A model generated the notes under the pieces. That model was not told the DNA's origin. It did no database searches and worked only from the letters and a program-made list of their open reading frames with translations. From contig NZ_LT965928.1 of assembly GCF_900239935.1 (NCBI RefSeq), forward strand, positions 1,549,407 to 1,613,406: 64,000 nt of DNA. Reading direction: 5' to 3'. This stretch comes from Pseudoalteromonas carrageenovora IAM 12662. GTDB taxonomy: Bacteria; Pseudomonadota; Gammaproteobacteria; Enterobacterales; Alteromonadaceae. The first letter of the stretch is position 1. Every line of letters begins with the position of its first letter. A program made the position numbers and the translations under genes. Shown piece by piece: positions 56,758-64,000 of this stretch.

Positions 56758-57471
56758 TTAGAATTGTGCGTTATGGTAAACGTTTTGTACGTCGTCACAG
56801 TCTTCAAGCATAGCTAAAAAGCGTTCCATTACTTCAACATCTTCACCTTCAATAGGCGCTTCAATTTGTGGAACAAAGGCAATTAAATCTTCGTCAAATT
56901 CTGTAACGCCCATTTCTTCAAGTGCTGTGCGTGTGTTGTTGTATTCAGTATGCGGAGCAAAAACAGTTACTTTGCCGTCTTCTACTTCTACATCTGTTAC
57001 ATCTACATCAGCCATCATTAATGCTTCAAGTACTGCTTCGTCGTCATCACCGTCAAAAACAAAAATAGCGAGGTGATCAAATAAATGTGAAACCGAGTTT
57101 TGTGCACCAATTTTAGCATTTGCTTTAGTAAAACAAACACGTACATCAGCAAAAGTACGTTTGTTGTTGTCGGTTAAACAATCAACAATAATCATACAGT
57201 TACCTGGGCCGTAGCCTTCGTAACGAGTTGCGGCGTAATCTTCACCGCCACCACCTTTGGCTTTATCTATAGCTCGGTCAATTACGTGTGCTGGTACTTG
57301 GTCTTTTTTAGCGCGTTCAATTAAACGGCGTAGTGCTAGATTACCATCTGGATCTACACCACCGTTTTTAGCGCATATGTAAATTTCTTTACCGTACTTA
57401 GAATAAACTTTAGTTTTAGCACCCGCAGTTTTAGCCATTGAATCTTTTTTGTTTTGGTAAGCTCTTCCCAT
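56758..57471 (-). CDS. yeeN: YebC/PmpR-family protein, YeeN type
   Basis: The 237-residue protein starts [31 protein letters not shown], the YeeN variant of the YebC family. Family segments [33 protein letters not shown] and [20 protein letters not shown] are clear. YebC-like proteins have been described as DNA-binding regulators and, for some members, as ribosome-associated factors that help with proline-rich stretches; which applies here is unknown. It is probably monocistronic, with its own terminator. Confidence 0.94.
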   Translation of the reverse strand: MGRAYQNKKDSMAKTAGAKTKVYSKYGKEIYICAKNGGVDPDGNLALRRLIERAKKDQVPAHVIDRAIDKAKGGGGEDYAATRYEGYGPGNCMIIVDCLTDNNKRTFADVRVCFTKANAKIGAQNSVSHLFDHLAIFVFDGDDDEAVLEALMMADVDVTDVEVEDGKVTVFAPHTEYNNTRTALEEMGVTEFDEDLIAFVPQIEAPIEGEDVEVMERFLAMLEDCDDVQNVYHNAQF

Positions 57472-57675
57472 CTGCGTTTCGCCTTAATGTATTTAAATAA
57501 TAGAATAAAATTGCAAGGCCGTATTCTAAAGGTAAAGCGGCGTTATCGCCAGTAAATGGCTGTAATTAACCTAAACTGTGGATAACAAACCTATCTCTAG
57601 CAGCTATTTTAAGCGCTAACTGCTTTGAATTTACTTGCAATAGGCTAGTAACTCTCTTAACCAAAGTTCGGTTAA

Positions 57676-59457
57676 TTAATCTTCCTGCTGCTGTAATTGC
57701 CACATTTGTGCATATTGGCCATTCTTTAATAAAAGTGCTGAATGCGTGCCTTGCTCAGCCAGTTCACCTTTGTTAAATACCAGTATGTTATCGGCGTCTA
57801 TAATGGTTGAAAGCCTATGAGCTATCACCACGCTGGTATGGTTTTGAGTAACTGCACGCATTGCATTTAATATTGCTTGTTCAGCGTGCGAGTCGAGTGC
57901 TGAGGTTGCTTCATCAAATATTAAAATAGGGGAGCGCTTTAAAATAGCGCGTGCAATAGCAATACGTTGTTTTTCGCCGCCTGATACCTTTAAACCCCGT
58001 TCGCCAACCAGTGTTTTATCGCCGTTTTCTAATGTTGAGATAAAGTCTTTTAAATGCGCCATTTCTATTGCTTTATCTATTTCAGTACCGGTGGCTGATG
58101 GCCTGCCATAGGCTATGTTTTCTCGTATGGTGGTATTAAATAGCACAGTGTCTTGTGGCACTATAGCAATGGCGCTGCGCAGGCTATTAAGTGTAACTGA
58201 ATCTATGGCTTGGTTATCTATAGTAATAGTGCCCGAGCTGACATCGTAAAAGCGATAAAGTAACCGTGCTAATGAGCTTTTACCTGCTCCACTTGCCCCT
58301 ACAACAGCTACTTTACTGCCTGCATTTATTTTAAAGCTAATATCATTGAGTATTGGGCGATTGGCATTGTAACTAAAGCTTACATTATTAAACGCTATGT
58401 CGCCGTTAGTAAGTATTAGGTTTTGTGCATTAGGTCGCTCAGTGACTTGTGGCTTTTTATTAAGTAAACCCAGCATGTTTTCTAAATCGGTAAGCGCTCG
58501 CCTTATTTCTCTATATACAAACCCCAAAAAGTTAAGCGGTAAAAATAATTGGATCATGTATGCGTTTATCATTACAAGTTCGCCAATTGTTAAAGCGCCA
58601 GTTACCACTTCTTTGGCGCCTAACCACATTAGCGCCGTTATAGCACTTGCAATAATTAGTGCTTGGCCAGAATTAAGCGCCAGTAACGACATTCTATTTT
58701 TCAAACGGGCGGTTTCCCAGTTTGCTAAAAATGAGTCGTATGTTTTGGCCTCAAATTCTTCGTTGTTAAAGTATTTTACAGTTTCAAAGTTAAGAAGGCT
58801 GTCTATGGCGCGGGTATTACTCAAATTATCGGCGGCGTTTGCCTCACGTATAAAGCGGTTTCGCCACTGCGTTACTGTTACGGTAAAGGTAATATAAATA
58901 GCAACCGCTAATAAGGTTATTAACGCAAACCAAACAGAAAATAGCGTCCCAAAAATAATAGCAACGGTGAGTATTTCAAAAAGAGTCGGTACAATATTAA
59001 ACATCAAAAAGCGCATTAAAAAGCTTAACCCACTCGTGCCGCGTTCTATATCACGGCTTATCCCGCCGGTTTGTCTATCTAAGTGAAAGGCAAGCTCAAG
59101 CGAGTGTAAATGTTTAAAAACTTTTAAACCAATATCGCGCATAGCGTGCTCTGTTACACGAGAGAACACTGCATCGCGTACTTCGCCTAAAAAAACACTT
59201 GCAAACCTAAGTCCACCATACATAAGCAGTAGTAACGCGGGAATAGCTAAAATTGGATTAATTGATTTATCTACCGAGTCGATAATTTCTTTTAATGCCC
59301 AAGGCATTAAAAGCGTTGCGCCTTTAGCACCTATAAGCGCTAAAAGTGCAATAAATACCCGCCCTTTAAATTTAGTAATGTAAGGCCACAGCGTTTTAAT
59401 GCTTTGTTTTAAGGTCATGGCATCGGCGCGTTTTTCTGTGGTTTGTCTAGAACGCAT
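57676..59457 (-). CDS. Atm1/HMT-type ABC exporter (fused permease-ATPase)
   Basis: The 593-residue half-transporter has six N-terminal membrane helices (GRVFIALLALIGAKGATLLMPWALKEI, and others) and a C-terminal ATPase with Walker A VVGASGAGKSSLARLL, signature KVSGGEKQRIAIARAIL, Walker B SPILIFDEATSALD and the switch His in VVIAHRLSTI. It falls with ATM1/ABCB7-like exporters, which handle glutathione or metal-linked compounds; the substrate is inferred. I start at MRSRQTTEKR because GAGG lies upstream; the frame is open 15 codons further. It is divergent from the VemP-like gene. Confidence 0.92.
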   Translation of the reverse strand: MRSRQTTEKRADAMTLKQSIKTLWPYITKFKGRVFIALLALIGAKGATLLMPWALKEIIDSVDKSINPILAIPALLLLMYGGLRFASVFLGEVRDAVFSRVTEHAMRDIGLKVFKHLHSLELAFHLDRQTGGISRDIERGTSGLSFLMRFLMFNIVPTLFEILTVAIIFGTLFSVWFALITLLAVAIYITFTVTVTQWRNRFIREANAADNLSNTRAIDSLLNFETVKYFNNEEFEAKTYDSFLANWETARLKNRMSLLALNSGQALIIASAITALMWLGAKEVVTGALTIGELVMINAYMIQLFLPLNFLGFVYREIRRALTDLENMLGLLNKKPQVTERPNAQNLILTNGDIAFNNVSFSYNANRPILNDISFKINAGSKVAVVGASGAGKSSLARLLYRFYDVSSGTITIDNQAIDSVTLNSLRSAIAIVPQDTVLFNTTIRENIAYGRPSATGTEIDKAIEMAHLKDFISTLENGDKTLVGERGLKVSGGEKQRIAIARAILKRSPILIFDEATSALDSHAEQAILNAMRAVTQNHTSVVIAHRLSTIIDADNILVFNKGELAEQGTHSALLLKNGQYAQMWQLQQQED

Positions 59458-59501
59458 TAAAAGCCTCGGTAAAATTAAATTGATTACTAAATAGATATGC
59501 A

Positions 59502-59531
59502 TTGTATTTTAAATACTTGCCCTTATATACT
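59502..59531 (+). promoter_or_regulatory. Putative sigma70 promoter of the VemP-like/secDF operon
   Basis: TTGTAT (-35 like, 59502-59507) and TATACT (-10, 59526-59531) are 18 bp apart and lie about 30 bp before the ORF start. This is motif matching only. Confidence 0.4.
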
Positions 59532-59562
59532 ACGCATCCCTTATTTTAGTTTTAAAATAAAT

Positions 59563-60024
59563 ATGTTTAAATTTCGTGTGTTTATAACTGCCTTTTTGCT
59601 ACTTGCTGCACTTTTTAGTGTGCAGAGCAATGCTGCGCAAACAACACAAAATTTAAACCCTGCTGTAACTTCACACATTTTATTTACAGATGCCGTTGAT
59701 ATAACTAAAACAAAGTCTGTCACAGAGTCTGCAGGCGTACCTGCACCTAAAAAAACGCATCAAACAGATTTTTCAGCTCACCAGCCACGCCTTACTGCCA
59801 ACAATTCATCGTTTTTTTTGCACAGTGTACAAAGTGAGCCAGAATACGATGTTGTTTTTGAGTTTTTTGCGCAGCATCTTGTAAGGCAAATATTTTTACG
59901 CCCCCAAGCTGTAAATGCTATTCAGCCTTGGTATACACTTGTAACGCATAGTAAAAAGTCGCGGCTCAGTGGCTGGAAAGATGCGAACTTACTCTATAGA
60001 GCAGTAACTACCTACCACGCTTAA
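59563..60024 (+). CDS. VemP-like secretory arrest peptide upstream of secDF
   Basis: The 153-residue protein has a signal peptide (MFKFRVFITAFLLLAALFSVQSNAAQ) and a mature part with no enzyme motif. Its C-terminus is THSKKSRLSGWKDANLLYRAV then TTYHA. The core SGWK-x-x-N-x-x-Y resembles, from memory, the translation-arrest region of Vibrio VemP. VemP is a secretory protein of similar length encoded directly upstream of the second secDF. Here too the next gene is secD, and the motif is at the extreme C-terminus, as expected for an arrest peptide. A longer frame from 59497 begins before the putative promoter and is rejected. Arrest has not been shown for this sequence. Confidence 0.7.
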   Translation: MFKFRVFITAFLLLAALFSVQSNAAQTTQNLNPAVTSHILFTDAVDITKTKSVTESAGVPAPKKTHQTDFSAHQPRLTANNSSFFLHSVQSEPEYDVVFEFFAQHLVRQIFLRPQAVNAIQPWYTLVTHSKKSRLSGWKDANLLYRAVTTYHA

Positions 60025-60134
60025 TTTTCTTATTTAATTTTTATTAGGTTTTAACGTTTTACGTTTAAGCCTTGAGATTAATTGTACTTTTAAAAAGTAC
60101 GTTGCCAGTAATTTACTGGCAATAAGGAAAAAAC
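60025..60134 (+). promoter_or_regulatory. Putative RNA switch controlling secD translation
   Basis: TTTTCTTATT (60025-60034), directly after the upstream stop codon, can pair with AATAAGGAAAA (60121-60131), which contains the secD Shine-Dalgarno AAGGA. The pairing has one bulged G. Between them are two local hairpins: GTACTTTT/AAAAGTAC (60084-60100) and TTGCCAGT/ACTGGCAA (60102-60122, sharing two bases with the long-range pairing). A ribosome stalled near the end of the upstream ORF would cover the first strand and free the Shine-Dalgarno. Confidence 0.6.
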
Positions 60135-61973
60135 ATGTTAAGTGTAAAAAAAGAGCAAAAGCCATTTATGGCTAAATTTAAACTAAGCTATATAGCCATG
60201 CTTATTGTGCTGATTTTATTAGCTATTAGCGCATTACCCAACTTATACCCTAATAAATCGTGGTTGCATGTAAGCAACGCGCCACATAGCGAAGCCCAAG
60301 TCGTACCAAGCACTAAAGCATTAGTTACTTTTTTAAATAACCAAGGCTTAGACGTTGAACAGGGCCTTGATAAGCAATCAACTATAAATATTCTGTTAAA
60401 CGAGCCAACTAAAAGCGCCCAAGCGCAAGCGGCTATAAAGGCGCAGTACCCAAACACGCAAGTTAAAATTGTAGAGCATGCAACAAGTCCACCATGGTTA
60501 CAAAATTTTGGTTTATCACCAATAAAGCTTGGTCTTGATTTAAACGGTGGTGTGCTATTCGTACTCGACGTAGATTTAGATAAAGCCGTTGATGAGCAAT
60601 TAGTGAATGCGTATCAACAAGCTAAGTCAATTATTGTTAAGCAAAAAGCGCACGGTCTTAAAGCGCAGCAAACTGAGCACGGGTTTGAAATAAACGCATT
60701 GCCTAATGCAACCGAAAAGTTAACCCCTGTTATTGATGAGCTACAAAGTCGCTTTGCTAATTTAGCGGTTACAACAACCAATAACGGCAATGTTAAAAAC
60801 GCCAAGTTTAGCTACTCAGAGCAAGGGCGCAGCAACTTTGATAAAGAAGTAATGAGCCAGACGCTTACTACGCTTCGCTCACGCATTGAAGAATTAGGCA
60901 TAACCGAAGCTGTAACACAGCGTCAAGGTAAACAGCGTATACGTATTGAGCTGCCTGGTGTGCAAGACCCAACTGAAGCTAAGCGCATTATTGGCGCGAC
61001 TGCATCTCTTGGGTTTTATCAGTTAAAAGAAATTGGTGGTAAAACATTTAATATACAGTCTGGTGGCACTATAAACCTTGACCCTGTGCCTATTTTTACC
61101 GGCGATCACATTAATAATGCAAACATTGGCCGCGACGATTGGGGTAAGCCACTGGTTCAACTTAGCCTAGATGGACAAGGCGGCGATGCCATGTCGGCTT
61201 TTTCAAAAGCTAATATTGGTAAGCCTATGGCCACGGTTTACTCTGAGTACTCTCAAAACGCAAGCGGTGAAACCGTTAAAAAAAGCGAAGTTATAAACGT
61301 GGCGAATATTGCTCAGCATTTAAGCTCACGTTTTAGTATTACCAATATGAAAAGCCAGCAAGCAGCGGCCGATTTAGCCTTGTTATTACGAGCAGGCTCA
61401 CTAACCGCGCCTGTAACAATAGTGCATGAGCAAACAATAGGGCCAAGCCTTGGCAGCGAAAACATTAGTAATGGTTTAGCCGCATTAATGCTTGGTATGG
61501 GTATTACACTTGCCTTTATGGCGCTGTGGTATCGCCGTTTAGGGCTTATTGCAAACGTAGCGCTGTTGTTAAATTTAACGTCGCTTGTTGGCCTAATGTC
61601 GTTATTACCGGGGGTTGTATTAACCCTTCCGGGTATTGCCGGGCTTGTGCTTACTATTGGTATGGCGGTAGATACAAACGTTATTATATTTGAGCGAATT
61701 AAAGAAGAGCGCCGTAAAGGGCGTACGCCATACCAAGCAATTCAGGAGGGTTATAAACAAGCCGCAAATACAATATTTGATGCCAATATAACCACTATGA
61801 TCACCGCGCTTATTTTATACGGCATAGGTTACGGGCCAGTTAAAGGCTTTGCCATAACATTGGCACTTGGATTGATTACTTCAGTATTTACTGGCGTGTA
61901 CGTATCAAAAGTACTAAGCCAAACGTTATATTTAAAATTGGCTAAAAAAGCAGGAGTAAATGTACATGCTTAA
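60135..61973 (+). CDS. secD: Protein translocase subunit SecD (stand-alone paralogue)
   Basis: SecD with SecF uses the proton or sodium gradient to complete protein export at the inner membrane. The 612-residue protein has the N-terminal helix (LSYIAMLIVLILLAISALPNLYP), GLDLNGGVLFVLDVD, a large periplasmic P1 domain including FDKEVMSQTLTTLRSRIEELG, and the C-terminal helices with TIGPSLGSENISNGL and GMAVDTNVIIFERIKEERRKG. AAGGA precedes the ATG. yajC, tgt and queA, the usual neighbours of the housekeeping copy, are absent. This suggests a second SecDF, as in Vibrio. Confidence 0.95.
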   Translation: MLSVKKEQKPFMAKFKLSYIAMLIVLILLAISALPNLYPNKSWLHVSNAPHSEAQVVPSTKALVTFLNNQGLDVEQGLDKQSTINILLNEPTKSAQAQAAIKAQYPNTQVKIVEHATSPPWLQNFGLSPIKLGLDLNGGVLFVLDVDLDKAVDEQLVNAYQQAKSIIVKQKAHGLKAQQTEHGFEINALPNATEKLTPVIDELQSRFANLAVTTTNNGNVKNAKFSYSEQGRSNFDKEVMSQTLTTLRSRIEELGITEAVTQRQGKQRIRIELPGVQDPTEAKRIIGATASLGFYQLKEIGGKTFNIQSGGTINLDPVPIFTGDHINNANIGRDDWGKPLVQLSLDGQGGDAMSAFSKANIGKPMATVYSEYSQNASGETVKKSEVINVANIAQHLSSRFSITNMKSQQAAADLALLLRAGSLTAPVTIVHEQTIGPSLGSENISNGLAALMLGMGITLAFMALWYRRLGLIANVALLLNLTSLVGLMSLLPGVVLTLPGIAGLVLTIGMAVDTNVIIFERIKEERRKGRTPYQAIQEGYKQAANTIFDANITTMITALILYGIGYGPVKGFAITLALGLITSVFTGVYVSKVLSQTLYLKLAKKAGVNVHA

Positions 61974-62898
61974 CACTTTTTTAAAGGGCGAGGCGGGTAC
62001 GCGCCTGCGTTTTTATGGCATGCTTTTGAGCGCCATACTTGTACTGCTGTCGGTGTTTACGCTTAGTCAAAAAGGGCTTAATTTTGGCCTAGACTTTACC
62101 GGTGGCTACCTAACGGAATTTACCACCAGCCAAAGTGTTGAGCTAAAACAACTTGAGCAATTTATTACTAAAAATCACAATGGCGAGTTTGAGCTAACCG
62201 CGCAAGGTAATAGCCATTTTCAACTACGCGAAGCGCCTAGCGATTCAACAGCAAATAGTAATGATTGGCAATCTGCCATTACTCAAAACGCAGATATAAA
62301 CGCTGAGGTTTTATCATCAGCGTATATTGGCTCACAAGTAGGTGATGAACTGTTTGAACAAGGTTGTTTAGCACTATTTTCAGCTATGGTTGCAGTAATG
62401 CTTTATTTAGCGGTGCGGTTTGAATGGCGTTTAGCCGTAGGCTCTGTGGTTGCGCTTGTTCATGATTTACTACTCGTACTGGGGCTATTTTCGCTATTAA
62501 GTATTGAGTTTAATTTAACCGTACTTGCCAGTTTACTCGCCATTATAGGTTACTCACTTAACGATTCCATAATAGTGGGTGATAGAGTACGCGAGCTTTT
62601 ACGTGTTAAATCTAATAACGCACTTAGCCCTGCAAGTATTATTAACAATGCGATAAAAAGCACCTTAACGCGTACACTTATTACATCGGGTACCACGCTT
62701 GCTACAGTTGCAAGTGTTTGGTTACTCGCAGGCGCGCCATTACAAGGCTTTGCCATCGCGCTATTTACCGGCATTGTAGTAGGTACCTTCTCATCTATTT
62801 GTATTGCCGCCACGTTACCCGAGCTTTTAGGGTTAAGTGCTAAAAACTACGAAGAAAAACTAGATGTAAAAACCCAAGCATTAATGGATATGCCATAA
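61966..62898 (+). CDS. secF: Protein translocase subunit SecF
   Basis: The 310-residue protein has SecF motifs: LNFGLDFTGGYLTEF at the first periplasmic loop, VGDELFEQGCLALFSAMVAVMLYLAVRFEWR and IGYSLNDSIIVGDRVRELLR, followed by TLTRTLITSGTTLATVASVWLLAG. It overlaps the end of secD by eight bases. I choose the second ATG (MLNTFLKGEAG) because AGGAG lies nine bases upstream; the first at 61960 is too close to that site. It forms the SecDF complex with the preceding gene. Confidence 0.95.
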   Translation: MLNTFLKGEAGTRLRFYGMLLSAILVLLSVFTLSQKGLNFGLDFTGGYLTEFTTSQSVELKQLEQFITKNHNGEFELTAQGNSHFQLREAPSDSTANSNDWQSAITQNADINAEVLSSAYIGSQVGDELFEQGCLALFSAMVAVMLYLAVRFEWRLAVGSVVALVHDLLLVLGLFSLLSIEFNLTVLASLLAIIGYSLNDSIIVGDRVRELLRVKSNNALSPASIINNAIKSTLTRTLITSGTTLATVASVWLLAGAPLQGFAIALFTGIVVGTFSSICIAATLPELLGLSAKNYEEKLDVKTQALMDMP

Positions 62899-62929
62899 AT
62901 GCGAGTCTTTATAATTAAGTAAACATATC

Positions 62930-62991
62930 GGCGCTTAAAATAATGGTTTTAAGCGCCTTATAACGGTAAAATTAACCACATAGTTTACCGT
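62930..62991. terminator. Two tandem hairpins after secF
   Basis: GGCGCTTAAAA/TTTTAAGCGCC (62930-62957) is an 11-bp perfect stem. ACGGTAAA/TTTACCGT (62963-62991) follows. Neither has a clean T tail, so they may terminate secDF or sit in the leader of the GreA-like gene. Confidence 0.5.
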
Positions 62992-63012
62992 ATTGGTTAT
63001 TAGCGCTCCCTC

Positions 63013-63489
63013 ATGAACAAAACCCACGTAATTGAACACCTTAAATTTGCACTTGAAGCACAATTAAATAGTGCAAAACAAGCAGCAAAAGCTGCGCACG
63101 ACGCCGCAACTCACGAAGAAAGCGTAGCAGAAACGCAATATGACACCCTAGGGCTCGAAGCCGCATATTTAGCACAAGGCCAAGCCGAGCGCGTAAACGA
63201 GTGCTACAAAAGCATTAAGCAATTTGAAGCCATTTTTAAAGAGCCTACTCACAATAAAGTGATTATAAGCTCACTCGTTCGTTTGGAAGATGAAAACACC
63301 GCACAAAAATGGTTTTATTTAGGCCCAGCCGCAGGCGGCTTAACGGTTGAAGTAAAAGGGATAATTATTCAAGTTGTTACACCCGAAGCCCCGCTGGGCA
63401 AACAACTTTTAGGCAAGCAGCTTGATGATGAAATAAGCCTGACCATTGCAGGCAAAAACCATGAATATGAAGTGGTAGAAATTTTATAA
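63013..63489 (+). CDS. GreA/GreB-like elongation-factor-family protein
   Basis: The 158-residue protein has an N-terminal coiled-coil region (FALEAQLNSAKQAAKAAHDAATHEESVAETQYDTLGLEAAYLA) and a C-terminal FKBP-like Gre domain (APLGKQLLGKQLDDEISLTIAGKNHEYEVVEIL, comparable to the GKxxGD..PGG..EYEV end of GreA). The sequence is diverged from canonical GreA, and the acidic tip residues needed for transcript cleavage appear as a short EES..E motif whose equivalence is uncertain. It may act on RNA polymerase through the secondary channel without full cleavage activity. The upstream GCTCCCTC lacks a good binding site. Confidence 0.75.
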   Translation: MNKTHVIEHLKFALEAQLNSAKQAAKAAHDAATHEESVAETQYDTLGLEAAYLAQGQAERVNECYKSIKQFEAIFKEPTHNKVIISSLVRLEDENTAQKWFYLGPAAGGLTVEVKGIIIQVVTPEAPLGKQLLGKQLDDEISLTIAGKNHEYEVVEIL

Positions 63490-63509
63490 AACATTGGTTT
63501 TATATGTAG

Positions 63510-63535
63510 GTCGGATAAGCGAAGCGCCATCCGAC
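63510..63535. repeat. REP-like palindrome
   Basis: GTCGGAT and ATCCGAC form a 7-bp stem around AAGCGAAGCGCC, preceded by TAG. This has the layout of extragenic palindromes mobilised by RAYT transposases in gammaproteobacteria. It is 20 bp after the GreA-like gene. Only one copy is in this window. Confidence 0.6.
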
Positions 63536-63738
63536 AAAGCCAATTTGTCTCATAACATTATTAAAAGTCGTTTTGGTGTAAAAAAGCATAGCCAACTTTA
63601 AAGCGCAGCTAATTATCTGTTTACATTAAACTTATTAAGTGGAATTATTGAAGTATGTTATATGCGCTGTTTTGGTGTGTTATAAATCACCAAAATGGTG
63701 TTCAGTAAATTGTTATTTTTTTCTGGCTTAGGTGCTAA

Positions 63739-64000
63739 ATGAAATCTAAAAGAACTCAATTTCAACAGCATCTTTATCACGAGATAGAAGATGAAGAAAA
63801 AGCAGAATCATACTTAAGTGATTCCATGCCTCTTATTGGCGAAATAATTATGTATTTTAATGGACTGGAAAGCTCATTAGATTCATTTTTATGCGAAACC
63901 TTTACAGATAGAACTGATTCAACTGGTTTAATAGTTCTACATAAAATGGGGTACTCAGCCAAAGTAGATTTGTTTAAACGTTTCGCTGACGACTTCCATC
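63739..64000 (+). CDS. Unknown protein, truncated by the right window edge
   Basis: An open frame from ATG (MKSKRTQFQQHLYHEIEDEEKAE) continues to the window end for 87 codons without a stop. It reads further LSDSMPLIGEIIMYFNGLESSLDSFLC and IVLHKMGYSAKVDLFKRFADDF. No signal peptide is seen. I do not recognise the family. Nearby base use is more AT-rich than the housekeeping genes. Confidence 0.6.
   Translation, partial: MKSKRTQFQQHLYHEIEDEEKAESYLSDSMPLIGEIIMYFNGLESSLDSFLCETFTDRTDSTGLIVLHKMGYSAKVDLFKRFADDFH

Noticed and set aside
58397..58897. 166-codon open frame antisense to the ABC exporter gene
   Set aside because: It mirrors the well-supported Atm1-type coding sequence; no motif or start signal supports it.
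59497..59562. Upstream extension of the VemP-like ORF (MHCILNTCPY...)
   Set aside because: It would begin before the likely promoter and places extra residues ahead of a complete signal peptide starting at 59563.

Overview
The window reads as a chromosomal segment of a marine gammaproteobacterium of the Alteromonadales, most likely Pseudoalteromonas. The evidence is low G+C coding sequence, many TonB-dependent receptors and lipoproteins, conserved housekeeping neighbourhoods (dapE-yffB, pta-ackA-yfbV, scpB-rluB with yciK, sohB and topA nearby) and an Entner-Doudoroff cluster controlled by a LacI-type regulator. Genus assignment is inference from protein character, not from a database search. 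I saw no tRNA, rRNA, CRISPR, prophage or intact insertion sequence.

Layout. 1-11.4 kb: housekeeping genes (EamA exporter, M15 peptidase, dapE, yffB, a degenerate EIIA-like protein, an ACT protein, pta-ackA, yfbV, rlmA, an ECF-type permease and xthA). 11.5-27.3 kb: two small secreted proteins with internal duplications, scpB-rluB, yciK, a VolA/Pla-1-type lipase, sohB, a dicarboxylate/glutamate symporter, a large Ig-like lipoprotein, topA, a MITE-like inverted repeat and a small secreted protein. 27.5-28.1 kb: a YqhA-type membrane protein.

28.2-43.8 kb: a maltodextrin/starch utilisation locus. A cytoplasmic alpha-glucosidase is divergent from a TonB-dependent receptor, followed by a tryptophan-halogenase-like flavoprotein, an exported GH13, a lipoprotein GH13, an MFS sugar transporter, a lipoprotein GH15 glucoamylase and a LacI-type regulator. 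Three near-palindromic sites centred on ATACGTAT lie upstream of three transcription units. 43.8-49.9 kb: glucokinase, a second LacI-type regulator and edd-eda-gap, marked by three identical TGACACCGGTGTCA operators. Glucose released by the maltodextrin locus would be phosphorylated by Glk and enter the Entner-Doudoroff route.

50.3-55.3 kb: a TonB-dependent receptor paired with an exported S9 peptidase. 55.4-59.5 kb: an LRR/protein-kinase fusion, a YebC-family protein and an Atm1-type ABC exporter. 59.5-62.9 kb: a short secretory ORF followed by a stand-alone secD-secF pair without yajC. The rest is a GreA/GreB-like protein, a REP-like palindrome and a truncated unknown gene.

The most interesting system is at 59.5-60.15 kb. 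The 153-residue secretory ORF before secDF ends in a segment (RLSGWKDANLLYRAV) resembling the arrest region of Vibrio VemP, which controls the second secDF of Vibrio. The 110-nt gap holds two local hairpins, and a strand just after the ORF stop codon is complementary to the secD Shine-Dalgarno region. Together they look like a translation-arrest Sec monitor outside Vibrio.
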